From Candidatus Dormiibacterota bacterium (GTDB lineage: Bacteria > Acidobacteriota > Polarisedimenticolia > Gp22-AA2): 64,000 bases of DNA. Within the stretch, counting starts at the first letter, position 1, and each line of letters begins with the position of its first letter. The DNA lies in the NCBI GenBank assembly GCA_035635555.1, contig DASQAT010000035.1, forward strand, positions 1 through 64,000. Direction: 5' to 3'. Of this stretch, positions 1 through 9,256 are shown one piece after another. Below the pieces are notes generated by a model. The model searched no databases, was not told the origin of the DNA, and was given only the letters and a program-made list of their open reading frames with translations. Position numbers and translations under genes: made by a program.

Positions 1-566
<566 letters not shown>

Positions 567-577
567 CAGGGCCTGTC

Positions 578-1429
578 TCACGGACGGTGCATCCTTTCGA
601 GGCGGCGGGTCATCGCCCGGGCGAGGAGCGAAAACGTCAGGATGGCCCCGATCAGCACGGTCGCCCCGGCCCAGGCCTGCCGGTGCCAGTCATCATAAGG
701 AGAAATGGCGTAGGTGTAAACCTGCACCGTCAGCGAGGCGATCGGCTGGTCGAGACGCGTCGACCAGAAGCGGTTGTTGAAGGCGGTGAACAGGAGCGGG
801 GCGGTCTCCCCCGCGATGCGGGCGAGGGCCACGAGCACGCCGGTCAGGATCCCGGGCAGGGCGGCCGACAGGATCACCGTGAACACAGCCCGCGCCCGCG
901 TGGCGCCGAGGGCGAGCGCCCCGTCGCGCAGAGTCGGCGGAACGAGGTTCAGGAGCTCCTCGGTCATCCGGACGATGAGCGGGATCATCATGATCCCGAG
1001 CGCCAGGCCGCCCGCGATCGCCGAGAAGCGCTGGAACGGCAGGACCGCCGTCGTGTACGCGAAGAGGCCGATGACGATCGAGGGGACGCCGTTCAGGATG
1101 TCCGCCGAGAACCTGACGGCGGAGGCCAGGGATGTCTTGCGGTACTCGGAGACGTAGATGCCCGAGACGATCCCGATCGGCACGGCGATGCCGGCCGCCA
1201 GTCCGATGAGGATCAGCGTTCCGGCGATGGCGTTCGCCATGCCGCCGCCGGGCTCCCCCACCGGCTTGGGCATCTGGGTGAAGAACGCCGCGTTCAAGGC
1301 CGGGAGCCCGTGCCCGATCACGAAGAACAGGATGAAGCCGAGGGGGATCAGGGCCAGCACGACCGCGGCCGCGCAGAACGCGACGACCGCACCGGAGACG
1401 ACCTTGCGGCGCAGGCGGTTCCAGGACAT
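578..1429 (-). CDS. pstA: Phosphate ABC transporter permease PstA
   Basis: Inner-membrane permease of the high-affinity phosphate transporter, 283 residues. It starts MSWNRLRRK and has about six hydrophobic segments. The permease EAA loop reads [20 protein letters not shown], followed by the family hallmark [11 protein letters not shown] near residue 215. The gene starts 5 bp after the pstC stop and ends 11 bp before pstB, so it is translated from the same transcript. The same frame stays open upstream across pstC, but that extension is an overlapping shadow; MSWNRL is the first start compatible with the family's usual length (about 280-300 residues). Confidence 0.96.
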   Translation of the reverse strand: MSWNRLRRKVVSGAVVAFCAAAVVLALIPLGFILFFVIGHGLPALNAAFFTQMPKPVGEPGGGMANAIAGTLILIGLAAGIAVPIGIVSGIYVSEYRKTSLASAVRFSADILNGVPSIVIGLFAYTTAVLPFQRFSAIAGGLALGIMMIPLIVRMTEELLNLVPPTLRDGALALGATRARAVFTVILSAALPGILTGVLVALARIAGETAPLLFTAFNNRFWSTRLDQPIASLTVQVYTYAISPYDDWHRQAWAGATVLIGAILTFSLLARAMTRRLERMHRP

Positions 1430-1434
1430 GGCGC

Positions 1435-2397
1435 TCACACCGCCGCCGCGGGGACCGGCCGCCCGGCCCGGACCGTCCGCTCCCTGCCCACGCGCCAGAC
1501 GAGGACGCGCGACAGGGCGTTGATCGCGACGGTGATCAGGAACAGGACGAGGCCGATTTCGACCAGGGCGTCGAGGTAGAGCGGGTCCGCCGCCTCGGTG
1601 AACTCGTTGGCGATGACCGCGGCCATGGTGTACTGCGGCGCGAACAGCGACAAGGAGATCCTGGGGTTGTTGCCGATCAGCATGGTGACGGCCATCGTCT
1701 CGCCCAGCGCCCGCCCGAGCCCGAGCATGACGGCGCCGATGATCCCCGTCCGCCCATAGAACAGCGCCATCCGGATCGCCTCCCAGCGGGTCGCGCCGAG
1801 GGCGTAGGCCCCTTCGCGCTGCGCGGAGGGGACCGCCTTGAGGATCTCGCGCGCGACGCTCGCCGTGAACGGCACCATCATCACGGCCAGCACGAGGCTG
1901 GCGGCGAGAAGACCCACGCCGAGCGGCGGCCCCTCGAAGAGCGGCACGCCCTTCAGCCAGGCGGGGGTGGCGATTTCCAGGCGGCGGACCAGCGGAACGA
2001 GAACGAAAATGCCCCACAGGCCGTAGACGATCGAGGGGATCGCCGCCAGGAGCTCGGTCAGGAAGATCAGCGGCTGCCTCAGGGCGTGCGGCGACAGATC
2101 CGACAGGAAGATGGCGATCCCGAGCGCTACCGGCGCCGACAGAAGCAGCGCCAGGAGCGACGAGTAGAGCGTCCCCCAGATGAACGGCAAGGCGCCGAAC
2201 TGCCCCGCGACCGGGTCCCAGATGGATGTGCGCCAGAAGGCGAACCCGAACTCGCGGATCGAAAGGAGCGATTCCCGCCAGAGGACGAGCGCGATCCCGG
2301 CGACCAGGCATGGGACGAGAACGGCCGCGGCGCCGGTCAAAAGCGGGAAGAGCCTCCCCTCGCCGGACGATCGCCCGAGTGGTCCCGTCGTGCTCAT
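1435..2397 (-). CDS. pstC: Phosphate ABC transporter permease PstC
   Basis: Second permease of the Pst complex, 320 residues, forming the heterodimeric inner-membrane channel with PstA. It has an N-terminal membrane anchor around residues 20-40 and further hydrophobic segments. The EAA loop is GAYALGATRWEAIRMALFYG near residue 195, followed by LGRALGETMAVTML, typical of PstC. Its ATG overlaps the pstS stop in an ATGA arrangement (2394-2397), which indicates translational coupling. Length agrees with the family (about 300-330). Confidence 0.96.
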   Translation of the reverse strand: MSTTGPLGRSSGEGRLFPLLTGAAAVLVPCLVAGIALVLWRESLLSIREFGFAFWRTSIWDPVAGQFGALPFIWGTLYSSLLALLLSAPVALGIAIFLSDLSPHALRQPLIFLTELLAAIPSIVYGLWGIFVLVPLVRRLEIATPAWLKGVPLFEGPPLGVGLLAASLVLAVMMVPFTASVAREILKAVPSAQREGAYALGATRWEAIRMALFYGRTGIIGAVMLGLGRALGETMAVTMLIGNNPRISLSLFAPQYTMAAVIANEFTEAADPLYLDALVEIGLVLFLITVAINALSRVLVWRVGRERTVRAGRPVPAAAV

Positions 2398-3434
2398 TCG
2401 ACCTTGATCTTCTTCAAGGCGGCGTCCTCAAGGCTGACGACCGTCTGCGGGAGAGGGGCGTAGCCAAGATCGCCGGCGAATTTCTGTCCGTCCGTCAGGG
2501 CCCACTTCATGAAGTCGACCATGAGACGGGACTTGTGCTTGTCCTTGGGGCTCTCGTACAGGAGGATCCAGGTGAACGAGGAGATCGGATAGACGTTCTT
2601 CCCCGGAGCGTTCGTGATCGAGACACGGAAGTCGGCGGGCATCTTCGCCGTCGCGGAGGCGGCCGCGGCCGATACCGAATCGATGGACGCGCGGACGAAC
2701 TCTCCGTCGAAGCTCTTCACCGAGCCGAAGGCGATCTTGTTCTGCAGCGCGTAGATCAGCTCGACGTAGCCGATGGCCCCCGGAGTCTGCTTCACGAGAC
2801 CGGCGACCCCCTCGTTCCCCTTGCCGCCGATCCCGGCCGGCCAGTTCACCGAGGTGGCCACGCCCACCTTCGACTTGTACTCGGGGGAGACCTTGGCCAG
2901 GTAGTCGCAGAAAATGTAGGACGTTCCCGATCCGTCAGCACGATGGACGACGGTGATGTCGCTGTCGGGCAGATTCACGCCGGGGTTGTCCTTGGCGATC
3001 GCCTGATCGCTCCACTTGGTGATCTTCCCCAGGAAGATGTCGGCCAGAACCGTTCCTGCAAACTTCAGCTCGGCATCGACGCCCGGAAGGTTGTAGATCG
3101 GCACGACGCCCCCCAGCACCGTCGGAAAGTGGAAGACCTTCCCAGGGGCGCCCTGGAGCTGATCGTTGGTCATAGGGCCGTCCGAGGCGCCGAAGAATAC
3201 GGTCTGGGCGGTGAGCTGGCGGATACCGCCGCCCGATCCTATCGACTGGTAGTTGATCCGGACGTCGGGGTGGAGTTTGTTGTATTCGGAGAACCACTTC
3301 GAATAGATCGGGTACGGGAAGGTCGCCCCCGCGCCGTCGATCTGGACCGGATCGGCCCAGACGGGCGGGACCAGGACGGCCGCCACGGCGGCCAGGAGCA
3401 GCGCGATGAGCAGGCAGCGCGACAGTTTCGGCAC
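2394..3434 (-). CDS. pstS: Phosphate-binding periplasmic protein PstS
   Basis: Periplasmic phosphate receptor for PstCA. The mature part opens with the PstS signature IDGAGATFPYPIYSKWF and carries the phosphate-contact segments IGSGGGIRQL and HRADGSGTSYIF. A signal peptide runs from PKLSRC to PVWA. I chose the GTG at 3434 because it has the ribosome site GAGGTGA 4-7 nt upstream and gives a normal basic n-region. An in-frame ATG at 3458, also with a GAGG, would add eight residues including an Asp, which is unusual for a signal peptide n-region. It lies directly after the porin gene and is coupled to pstC by an ATGA overlap. Confidence 0.95.
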   Translation of the reverse strand: MPKLSRCLLIALLLAAVAAVLVPPVWADPVQIDGAGATFPYPIYSKWFSEYNKLHPDVRINYQSIGSGGGIRQLTAQTVFFGASDGPMTNDQLQGAPGKVFHFPTVLGGVVPIYNLPGVDAELKFAGTVLADIFLGKITKWSDQAIAKDNPGVNLPDSDITVVHRADGSGTSYIFCDYLAKVSPEYKSKVGVATSVNWPAGIGGKGNEGVAGLVKQTPGAIGYVELIYALQNKIAFGSVKSFDGEFVRASIDSVSAAAASATAKMPADFRVSITNAPGKNVYPISSFTWILLYESPKDKHKSRLMVDFMKWALTDGQKFAGDLGYAPLPQTVVSLEDAALKKIKVE

Positions 3435-3466
3435 GATGTCACCTCGTGTGAGCGGCATGATCAGCC

Positions 3467-4579
3467 TCAGAAATTGAACAGGGTGTGGACGGCGTAGCGC
3501 TTCTCGTCCGGCTTGGCGAGCAACGTGTCGTAGGTCACGTTCTCGTAGTCCAGCAGGATCGCGGCGGTGGCCGGCGCCTGCTGGCTGTGGAACCAGTAGG
3601 CGACGCCCGCGATCTTGCGATCCTTCGCCGCATCGACCGACTTGTTCGGCTTCAGGTAGTCATAACGCAGCAACGCCTCCCATCCCTTTGGGAAGCGAGG
3701 CGTCGCCCAGACCGAGTACCCCTGCGCCTTCACTTCGGCCGCGACGGCGGTCGGCTGATCCGTGGCGTCGAGGTGCGTGTAGCCGGCGTTGACGTACTTG
3801 TGCTCGAAGGTCGCCGCGTAGATGGTCCGACGCCGTGCGTCCCCCTGCATGTAGTTGTCGGCGTCATAGAAGGCGGTGAGGCGGAGCCCCTTGAGCACCC
3901 CCAGCATCGGGAAAGGGCGCAGGGTGGCGCGGATCTGCACGGCCTTCTGGTCGTTCGCCTCGGCTTTGCTGTAGGTGTCGCCGTTGTAGTAGCCGCCGTG
4001 CACGTCGCCGAAATTTCCCTTGAAGTTGTAGTGGGTCGAGAGACCAAAATCTGACGAACTGATGAAACCCTCCCGCTCCGCCATGATCTGCCCCTGGAAG
4101 CGGTACCTGTAGACTTGCTCCTCCCAGTCCACGTAGGGCGTGTGGTGCTCCCCCAGGCGGACCCAGGAGCCCTTGGACCACCTGTCGTCCAGGTTGAACT
4201 GGCCGTAGGCGTACTTGAGGCGGAAGGTGAGGCTGCCGTCCAGGCTGGTGGTCGCTCCCGTGGTGGTCAGCCGCGAGACATCGGGCGTGACCCGGAACGA
4301 GACATTGTGCGAGATGTTCCCGGTCACGTTGATGTAGGCGCGCGTGACGTTGAAGGCCGCCGGATGAATCGTATTGCCGTCCGTGTCCACGGTCGTGGGC
4401 TCTTCCGTATAGGTGTAGTCGGTGTAGATCGTCGTCCCCACCTTGATCGTCGGCGTGTCGTCCGGGGGCGTATATCCGGCGGCCGGCGTCACCTGGGCGA
4501 AGACCGGCAGGCCGCGCAGCAGGCCCACCGTCGTTGCGAGGGCGGCCAGCGACCGCAGGGTGGTTCTCGATGCGTTCAT
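3467..4579 (-). CDS. Outer-membrane beta-barrel porin of the phosphate operon
   Basis: A 370-residue secreted barrel protein, probably an outer-membrane channel delivering phosphate or other anions to PstS. A signal peptide ends near GLPVFAQ. The rest is alternating beta-strand sequence rich in Tyr, Asp and Thr, ends in the aromatic outer-membrane signature HTLFNF, and has no other enzymatic motif. The start MNASRTT at 4579 has GGAGGAG 8 nt upstream; an in-frame start nine codons earlier lacks that support. pstS follows within about 30 bp, and a Pho-box-like repeat array lies about 65-105 bp upstream, so phosphate-starvation induction is likely. It resembles phosphate-selective porins in context rather than by a motif I can prove. 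Confidence 0.8.
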   Translation of the reverse strand: MNASRTTLRSLAALATTVGLLRGLPVFAQVTPAAGYTPPDDTPTIKVGTTIYTDYTYTEEPTTVDTDGNTIHPAAFNVTRAYINVTGNISHNVSFRVTPDVSRLTTTGATTSLDGSLTFRLKYAYGQFNLDDRWSKGSWVRLGEHHTPYVDWEEQVYRYRFQGQIMAEREGFISSSDFGLSTHYNFKGNFGDVHGGYYNGDTYSKAEANDQKAVQIRATLRPFPMLGVLKGLRLTAFYDADNYMQGDARRRTIYAATFEHKYVNAGYTHLDATDQPTAVAAEVKAQGYSVWATPRFPKGWEALLRYDYLKPNKSVDAAKDRKIAGVAYWFHSQQAPATAAILLDYENVTYDTLLAKPDEKRYAVHTLFNF

Positions 4580-4633
4580 CGACAGGGCTCCTCCATGAGG
4601 GTTCACCTCTCCTTGTCCAGTTTCGGCGGGGAG

Positions 4634-4686
4634 AATGTATCGGTGGGGTGACGCCGCGGAGTCGGTCGTGTGACGGTCGTGTGACG
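4634..4686 (-). promoter_or_regulatory. Pho-box-like promoter of the porin-pstSCAB operon
   Basis: Read on the minus strand, two perfect 11-bp direct repeats CGTCACACGAC occupy 4686-4676 and 4675-4665. A degenerate unit follows at 4664-4654 and a fourth, CGTCACCCCAC, at 4653-4643, all in the same 11-bp phase. A -10-like TACATT lies at 4639-4634, a few bases after the last unit. PhoB binds pairs of 11-bp direct repeats with a conserved TGTCA heptamer and replaces the -35 element, so layout, spacing and the downstream pst genes all agree. The regulator itself is encoded at 8352-9050. Confidence 0.72.
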
Positions 4687-4837
4687 ACCGCCCTCAGACG
4701 GCGGGAAGACCGACCCGGAGATCTTTCAGCCTGTCGGGCGGGCTGGTGATGATTCCCCGGACGTCAATGTCCGGCCTGCCGAACCGTCGATCCCCTCCTG
4801 GAGCTCATCGAGCCGCTTGGGTTGCCGCCAGGTCGCG

Positions 4838-6292
4838 CTAAAAGCAAGCCTGCCCGGTAGGAACCTCGGCCAGGAACACGTCGCTTCGCCCGCAGGGCCG
4901 CGTCTCGCACGCCTGCGGGCTGTACTCACACCCGGAGGGCAATTGGACCTTCTGGGTCGCCTTAGTCCCCGCGTTCGGGTGCGTGCCGTCCGCCCAGCAG
5001 GGGCCGTTGCATGCCGTATTCGAGCACTGATCGTTCATGTTGGACGTGAACAGGACGTAGCGTCCGTCCGGCGACAGCTTCGCGAAGGAGTAGAAGTTGT
5101 ACACCTCGCTCGTGTTGTAGGGGTGGCCGAGGAGGCGACGCTCGCCGCCCGGCGTGATGAAGACCATCCCTCCGGGGGAGAGCCAGCTCCAAGCGGGGTC
5201 CGGCACCAGGCCGCCATAGCTGGAAAATAGCGCCCACTGGTTCTCGAGAGAGGCGGCTTCCTGGATCCAGTTCCCGTTGCCGTAGATAAGGCTCCCGTTC
5301 GCGGGGCCGCCGATATGGTCGGTAGGGCCGAGCGGAGTGAACTTGGTGAATCCCGTGGGAAAGGAAAGGTTCCAGTCCACTCCCAGCCAGCGATCCCTGA
5401 GGCTGGCGACGTGGGCGAAGGGGACCGTCCCGTCGGCTCTCTGAACTACGGTCATCGGCGCGTAACGATCCGGTGGATCGGCCGAGCCGAAGTCCAAGAC
5501 GACTATGCCGTTCTGCGGGTCGTCCATGGTGAGTCCGATGTATCGGCCCTCGCGGTCGATCCGAGGCTCGTTGATGGCGCATTCGTTGTAGGTCTTCCGT
5601 GTTCCACTGGCGGGGTGGTAGGCGACCACGACATCCGTGTTGCCGCGCATCCAGACGAAGAGCCCGTCATTCTTGCTCTGGTGCATCCACGACGGACGAT
5701 AAATCAGATCGTCTACCAGGGGCCAGCCGTTCCCCATGATTTCGGTGCAGGCCTGGGTCTGGGTGCAGGTCGTGAAGTCGACCTGATGGATCGCCCCGTC
5801 CCAGCCCGCGATGTAGGCATAGTTCGGCGTCGCAGGGTTGTTGGAGAAGGCGAAGGCCAGATCGGTCCAGGGGGAGATGGTCCCCGTGAGCTTGCGCCAG
5901 TTCGAGACCCCTGTACTCGGGTTGAAATCGATCAGCCAGTGAAAGCCGTCAATCGTGGTGAGGTGGATGGTTCGGGTCGAGCCGTTGTAGGGCAGGGACA
6001 CCTCGTCCCCCCCTTCGGAGTAAGCGTGCCCCCAGGAGAAGCCCGTGGTCGGGAAAGTGGCCGACGTGAGCTTGTAGACCTTCACCTGCGTCCTCGGGTC
6101 CGGATAGTAACTGCCCGCAGCCAGCGCAGGCACATTGAGCGCGCTATAGGCGCTCGTCATGGGCGTTTGATCAGTCCCGGCCGCCAGAAGATGGCATGGA
6201 GCCGGCTCGTCGGCCGATGCCTGCCGCCACCCCGAGAATGGAACGATCGATGCGATCATCAGGAGTCCCACCGCACGCCAGCTCTTTCTCAT
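4838..6292 (-). CDS. Secreted protein of unknown function, propeller-like repeats
   Basis: 484 residues with an N-terminal signal peptide (MRKSWRAVGLLMIASIVPFSG, cleaved near ASA). The body contains weakly repeated segments such as YIAGWDGAIHQVDF, IDREGRYIGLTM and LSPDGRYVLFTSN, which resemble PD40/WD40-type beta-propeller blades. The C-terminal third is rich in cysteine (CSNTACNGPCW, then CEYSPQACETRPCG). No catalytic motif was recognised. The ATG at 6292 follows AGGAAGGAG with 8 nt spacing, better than an in-frame GTG three codons earlier. It points the same way as the phosphate operon but is separated from it by 258 bp containing that operon's promoter. Confidence 0.8.
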   Translation of the reverse strand: MRKSWRAVGLLMIASIVPFSGWRQASADEPAPCHLLAAGTDQTPMTSAYSALNVPALAAGSYYPDPRTQVKVYKLTSATFPTTGFSWGHAYSEGGDEVSLPYNGSTRTIHLTTIDGFHWLIDFNPSTGVSNWRKLTGTISPWTDLAFAFSNNPATPNYAYIAGWDGAIHQVDFTTCTQTQACTEIMGNGWPLVDDLIYRPSWMHQSKNDGLFVWMRGNTDVVVAYHPASGTRKTYNECAINEPRIDREGRYIGLTMDDPQNGIVVLDFGSADPPDRYAPMTVVQRADGTVPFAHVASLRDRWLGVDWNLSFPTGFTKFTPLGPTDHIGGPANGSLIYGNGNWIQEAASLENQWALFSSYGGLVPDPAWSWLSPGGMVFITPGGERRLLGHPYNTSEVYNFYSFAKLSPDGRYVLFTSNMNDQCSNTACNGPCWADGTHPNAGTKATQKVQLPSGCEYSPQACETRPCGRSDVFLAEVPTGQACF

Positions 6293-6329
6293 GGTTTGCA
6301 CTCCTTCCTGAGGTTGACGAGCTGCCCGA

Positions 6330-6349
6330 TGTCAGATGACCCACTGACA
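6330..6349. promoter_or_regulatory. Inverted repeat upstream of the secreted-protein gene
   Basis: TGTCAG and CTGACA form a perfect 6-bp inverted repeat separated by 8 bp, 38-57 bp upstream of the start at 6292. This is a plausible operator or half of one. It is not an 11-bp direct repeat, so I do not call it a Pho box. Confidence 0.3.
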
Positions 6350-6423
6350 GGTTTCGACCCGATTAAGGTAGGCGGGAAGTGCTCGACAACAACAAGCCGA
6401 ATCCTGAATCCCTGATGCGGGGA

Positions 6424-6452
6424 TCCCGGAAAACGGCTCCGGGATATCCCGG
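6424..6452. repeat. Hairpin and overlapping palindrome in the 6293-6578 gap
   Basis: TCCCGGA (6424-6430) and TCCGGGA (6438-6444) can pair around a 7-nt loop, and the second arm is part of a perfect 14-bp palindrome CCGGGATATCCCGG (6439-6452). It lies between the end of phoR and the start of the secreted-protein gene. There is no T-run, so it may be a rho-independent-like element, an operator, or chance in GC-rich DNA. Nothing else was recognised in this 286-bp gap. Confidence 0.3.
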
Positions 6453-6578
6453 GCCGATCGACCCGGTGTTCACCCGAGACCCGCTGGAAGGGCGTGAGTG
6501 GCGCCGGGTCTGCCGGACGAACCGCAGCCTGACGGAGCGGTCAGGTCCTGGACAGGACGGCGTCGGGGTAGGGAGCCG

Positions 6579-8309
6579 TCAGGCGGACGGGAGACTCACC
6601 CGGAAGGTGGTGCCTGAGCCCTGGGTGCTTTCGACCTCGATCGTCCCGCCCATCGCCTGGGTCAGGTGCTTGGCGATCGCCAGGCCGAGCCCCGTCCCCC
6701 CCTCCCGGCGGTCGCGGGAGCGGCCGACTCGGTAGAACCGCTCGAAGATGCGCGGCAGGTCACCGGGAGGGATCCCGACCCCGTTGTCACTCACCGCCAG
6801 GACGACGCGTCCGTCCGCCATCTTCGCCGACAACGTGACCCGCCCCCCCTCGGGCGTGAACTTCACGGCGTTGTCGAGCAGGTTGATCAGGATCTGGGCG
6901 AGCCGATCCCGATCGGCGAGGATGTCCGGGAGATCGGCGGGCAGGTCGATGGCAAGGGTCTGACCGCGGGCCTCGGCCGCGGGACGAACCAGGCCCTCGG
7001 CCTGGGCGACGACGTCGCGCGCCCGGACGACGGCGGGCTTCAGGCGCGCCTCCCCCTGCTCCACCGCGGCCAGATCGAGGAGGTCCTCGATCAGGGCGCG
7101 CAGTCGCTCGGCGTGCCTGTGGATGACACGCACGAACTCGGCCGCCGTCTCGGGATCGCGCAGGCCGCCGTCGCGCAGAGTCTCAGCGTACCCCTTGATC
7201 GCCGTCAGCGGGGTGCGCAGCTCGTGCGACACGTTGGCCACGAACTCCTGCCGCACCCTCTCCAGTCTCTTCAGCTCGGTGACGTCGTGGAACACGGCCA
7301 CCGCTCCGACCGTAGCACCGCGCTCGCGGATGGCGGCGAGGCTGGCCTGGATCACTTTCTGCTGAGCGCCGCCGAGTGCTATCTCCCGCGTGAGCGGCTC
7401 GTCCGCCTCGAGCGCCGACTCGATCGCGTCCTGGAGCGCCGGCACGCGCGCGGTCTCGAGCGGCCGGCGGCCCTCCACCGGGAGCTGCGCGTCGAAGATC
7501 CTCCGGAACGCATCGTTGGCGACCAGGATGCGTCCGGTCGGGTCGGTCAGGACCACCCCCTCGACCATCCCCTCGAGAACGGTGCGGAGCTGGCTTCTCT
7601 CGCGCTCCACGAGGATCAGGCGCTCCTCGAGCTGGTCCGCCATGCGGTTGAGCGACCTCGCCAGGACCGAGGTCTCGTCGTCACCGCCCGGCTCGGCCCG
7701 CACGTCCATCCGGCCGGCGGCGAATTGCGACGCGACGCGCGCGATCGCCTCCAGGCGGCGCGCCGGGCCGCGCGCCACCGCCCACCCGATGAGCCCCGCG
7801 ACCAAAAGCGACAGGACGGCCGCGAGGAGGATCGGCACGCGCACGGCCTCCTGGGCCCGGGTCACGTCGGTGAGCGGGAGGGCCAGGCGGATCACCCCGC
7901 GGGCAGGATCGTCCGGGTCGATGCGCGAGGCCACGTACAGCATGTTCTCGGCGACCGTCCGGCTGTAGCGCATGGATCGGCCCGTCCCGTCACGCACCGC
8001 CTCCATCACCTCGGGCCGGCTCGCGTGGTTCTCGACCTCGCGAAGCGCCGCGCCGTCCAGATCGGTGTCGCCCAGCACCGCCCCGTCGGAGGAAATGATC
8101 GTCACCCTCACACCGAGGTCTCGTCCAAGACGATCGGCCAGCCGGTCGGCCGTCGAGGGCAGGTCCGGCTCGGCGCGAGCCAGGTCGCGGGCGAGCCGGA
8201 CCTCGTCTCCCAGGCGGGCGGCGATCTGCTCGGTCACGCGCCGTGCCACGGCGCGATCGAGGACCAGCGCGGCGAGAAACGACGAGAGACCGGCCACGAG
8301 GACGAACAA
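6579..8309 (-). CDS. phoR: Phosphate-regulon-type sensor histidine kinase PhoR
   Basis: Membrane kinase partner of PhoB. In order: an N-terminal membrane segment, a periplasmic sensor of about 130 residues, a second membrane segment near residue 160, HAMP-like region to about 230, a PAS domain (about 240-345), the dimerisation H-box FVANVSHELRTPLTAIKGYA with His362, and a HATPase domain with NLLDNAVKFTPEGG, DNGVGIP and GGTGLGLAIAKHL. The 8309 start is TTG. The frame is open nine codons further to a CTG at 8336 preceded by GGAAGG, and the added LRIQHRLTLLF reads like a natural kinase N-terminus, so the true start may be there. It lies 15-42 bp after phoB. Confidence 0.93.
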   Translation of the reverse strand: MFVLVAGLSSFLAALVLDRAVARRVTEQIAARLGDEVRLARDLARAEPDLPSTADRLADRLGRDLGVRVTIISSDGAVLGDTDLDGAALREVENHASRPEVMEAVRDGTGRSMRYSRTVAENMLYVASRIDPDDPARGVIRLALPLTDVTRAQEAVRVPILLAAVLSLLVAGLIGWAVARGPARRLEAIARVASQFAAGRMDVRAEPGGDDETSVLARSLNRMADQLEERLILVERERSQLRTVLEGMVEGVVLTDPTGRILVANDAFRRIFDAQLPVEGRRPLETARVPALQDAIESALEADEPLTREIALGGAQQKVIQASLAAIRERGATVGAVAVFHDVTELKRLERVRQEFVANVSHELRTPLTAIKGYAETLRDGGLRDPETAAEFVRVIHRHAERLRALIEDLLDLAAVEQGEARLKPAVVRARDVVAQAEGLVRPAAEARGQTLAIDLPADLPDILADRDRLAQILINLLDNAVKFTPEGGRVTLSAKMADGRVVLAVSDNGVGIPPGDLPRIFERFYRVGRSRDRREGGTGLGLAIAKHLTQAMGGTIEVESTQGSGTTFRVSLPSA

Positions 8310-8351
8310 CAGAGTGAGCCGGTGCTGGATTCGCAGGGAAGGATCCTTCCG

Positions 8352-9050
8352 TCAGTCCGCGGCCGCGAAACCGGCCGGCCGGAATCGGTACCCGACGCCG
8401 CGCACCGTCTGGATCCAGTCTCCGACCGGTCCCAGCTTCGCCCGCAGACGCTTCATGTGCGTGTCCACGGTGCGTGTCTCGATCTCTCCGCCGTAGCCCC
8501 ACACCTCCGAGAGGAGCTGGTCCCGGCTGAACGCGCGGCCGGGCCGCCGGGCCAGACGGTGCAGGAGCTTGAACTCGGTGGCGGTCAGGACGATCTCCTT
8601 TCCCTTCAGCCGGACGAGGTGCGCGCCGACGTCGATGACCAGCGGCTCGTGGACGATGCGCTCGTCCGGCCCCTCCTTCTCGTCGCGTCTCAGGATCGCC
8701 TGCACGCGCAGAACCAGCTCGCGCGGCGAGAACGGCTTCACCACGTAATCGTCCGCGCCCAGCTCGAAGCCGACGACCCGGTCGACCTCCTCGCCCCGCG
8801 CGGTCAGCATCACGATCGGGATGCCGCGGGTCTTCTCATCCTGCTTCAGCATGCGGGCCACCTCGGCTCCGGGCAGGACCGGCAGCATCAGGTCGAGCAC
8901 GACGAGGTCGGGCCGCTCGCGGCGCGCCATCTCCACAGCCTGGCGACCGTCGGTGGCCGACACCACCCGGTACCCGGCCTGCGCCAGGTTGTAGCGCACC
9001 AGCTCGACGATGTCGCGCTCGTCGTCCACCACCAGGATGGTCTGCGGCAT
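8352..9050 (-). CDS. phoB: Phosphate regulon response regulator PhoB (OmpR/PhoB family)
   Basis: 232 residues, close to E. coli PhoB (229). The receiver domain has the acidic pair DDERD, phosphoacceptor Asp53 (VVLDLMLP), Thr83 and Lys105 (VKPFSPREL). The C-terminal winged-helix DNA-binding domain (about 130-225) includes LTATEFKLL, RTVDTHMKRLRAKL and TVRGVGYRF. The start MPQTILVVDDE at 9050 is the first Met that gives a normal receiver N-terminus; the open frame continues upstream but is not conserved-looking. It precedes phoR in one operon. A Pho-box-like repeat about 120 bp upstream suggests autoregulation. Known family role: activation of Pho-regulon promoters such as the one at 4634-4686. 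Confidence 0.94.
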   Translation of the reverse strand: MPQTILVVDDERDIVELVRYNLAQAGYRVVSATDGRQAVEMARRERPDLVVLDLMLPVLPGAEVARMLKQDEKTRGIPIVMLTARGEEVDRVVGFELGADDYVVKPFSPRELVLRVQAILRRDEKEGPDERIVHEPLVIDVGAHLVRLKGKEIVLTATEFKLLHRLARRPGRAFSRDQLLSEVWGYGGEIETRTVDTHMKRLRAKLGPVGDWIQTVRGVGYRFRPAGFAAAD

Positions 9051-9171
9051 GAGCGCTCTGTCTCCCCGGGACCCCGGCCGGACGGGCCGATTATAGCCCC
9101 CGGGCCCGCCGGCCCGGAGATTGCCCCGGCCAAGCGTGTGTCGGGAGGGTGAGAGCGGGATGGCGGTGGAG

Positions 9172-9193
9172 TGACGAATGGGTGACAACCACC
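9172..9193 (-). promoter_or_regulatory. Second Pho-box-like direct repeat between phoB and the redoxin gene
   Basis: On the minus strand TTGTCACCCAT and TCGTCACTCC lie back to back with an exact 11-bp period (TGAC at 9172 and 9183 on the plus strand). They share the (T/C)GTCAC core of the repeats before the porin gene. The orientation fits control of phoBR, but no convincing -10 follows on that strand. On the other strand a perfect TATAAT lies 10 bp away, so the site may influence the divergent redoxin gene as well. Confidence 0.58.
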
Positions 9194-9208
9194 TGGGCTG
9201 CCTATAAT
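9182..9208 (+). promoter_or_regulatory. Promoter of the redoxin/selenoprotein gene
   Basis: A consensus -10 box TATAAT at 9203-9208 stands out in this very GC-rich DNA. The -35-like GTGACA (9182-9187) is 15 bp upstream and is part of the Pho-box-like repeat, so this may be an activator-dependent promoter. The predicted transcript start near 9215 lies upstream of the AAGGAGG and CTG start of the redoxin gene and excludes the earlier in-frame GTG codons at 9149 and 9182. Confidence 0.55.
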
Positions 9209-9256
9209 AATGATAGCGGACCCGGGCGGGCCCGGGTTCGAAGGAGGACCACTCCC

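Noticed and set aside
4757-4774. Hairpin CCGGAC/GTCCGG as terminator of the 4838-6292 gene
   Set aside because: Only a 6-bp stem with a 6-nt loop and no T-run; too weak in GC-rich DNA.
6330-6349. Third Pho box upstream of the secreted protein at 4.8-6.3 kb
   Set aside because: TGTCAG and CTGACA are inverted and 14 bp apart, not an 11-bp direct repeat, so PhoB control is not supported.
6666-9152. An 828-codon plus-strand frame antisense to phoR and phoB
   Set aside because: No protein-like features, and phoB/phoR on the other strand are unmistakable.
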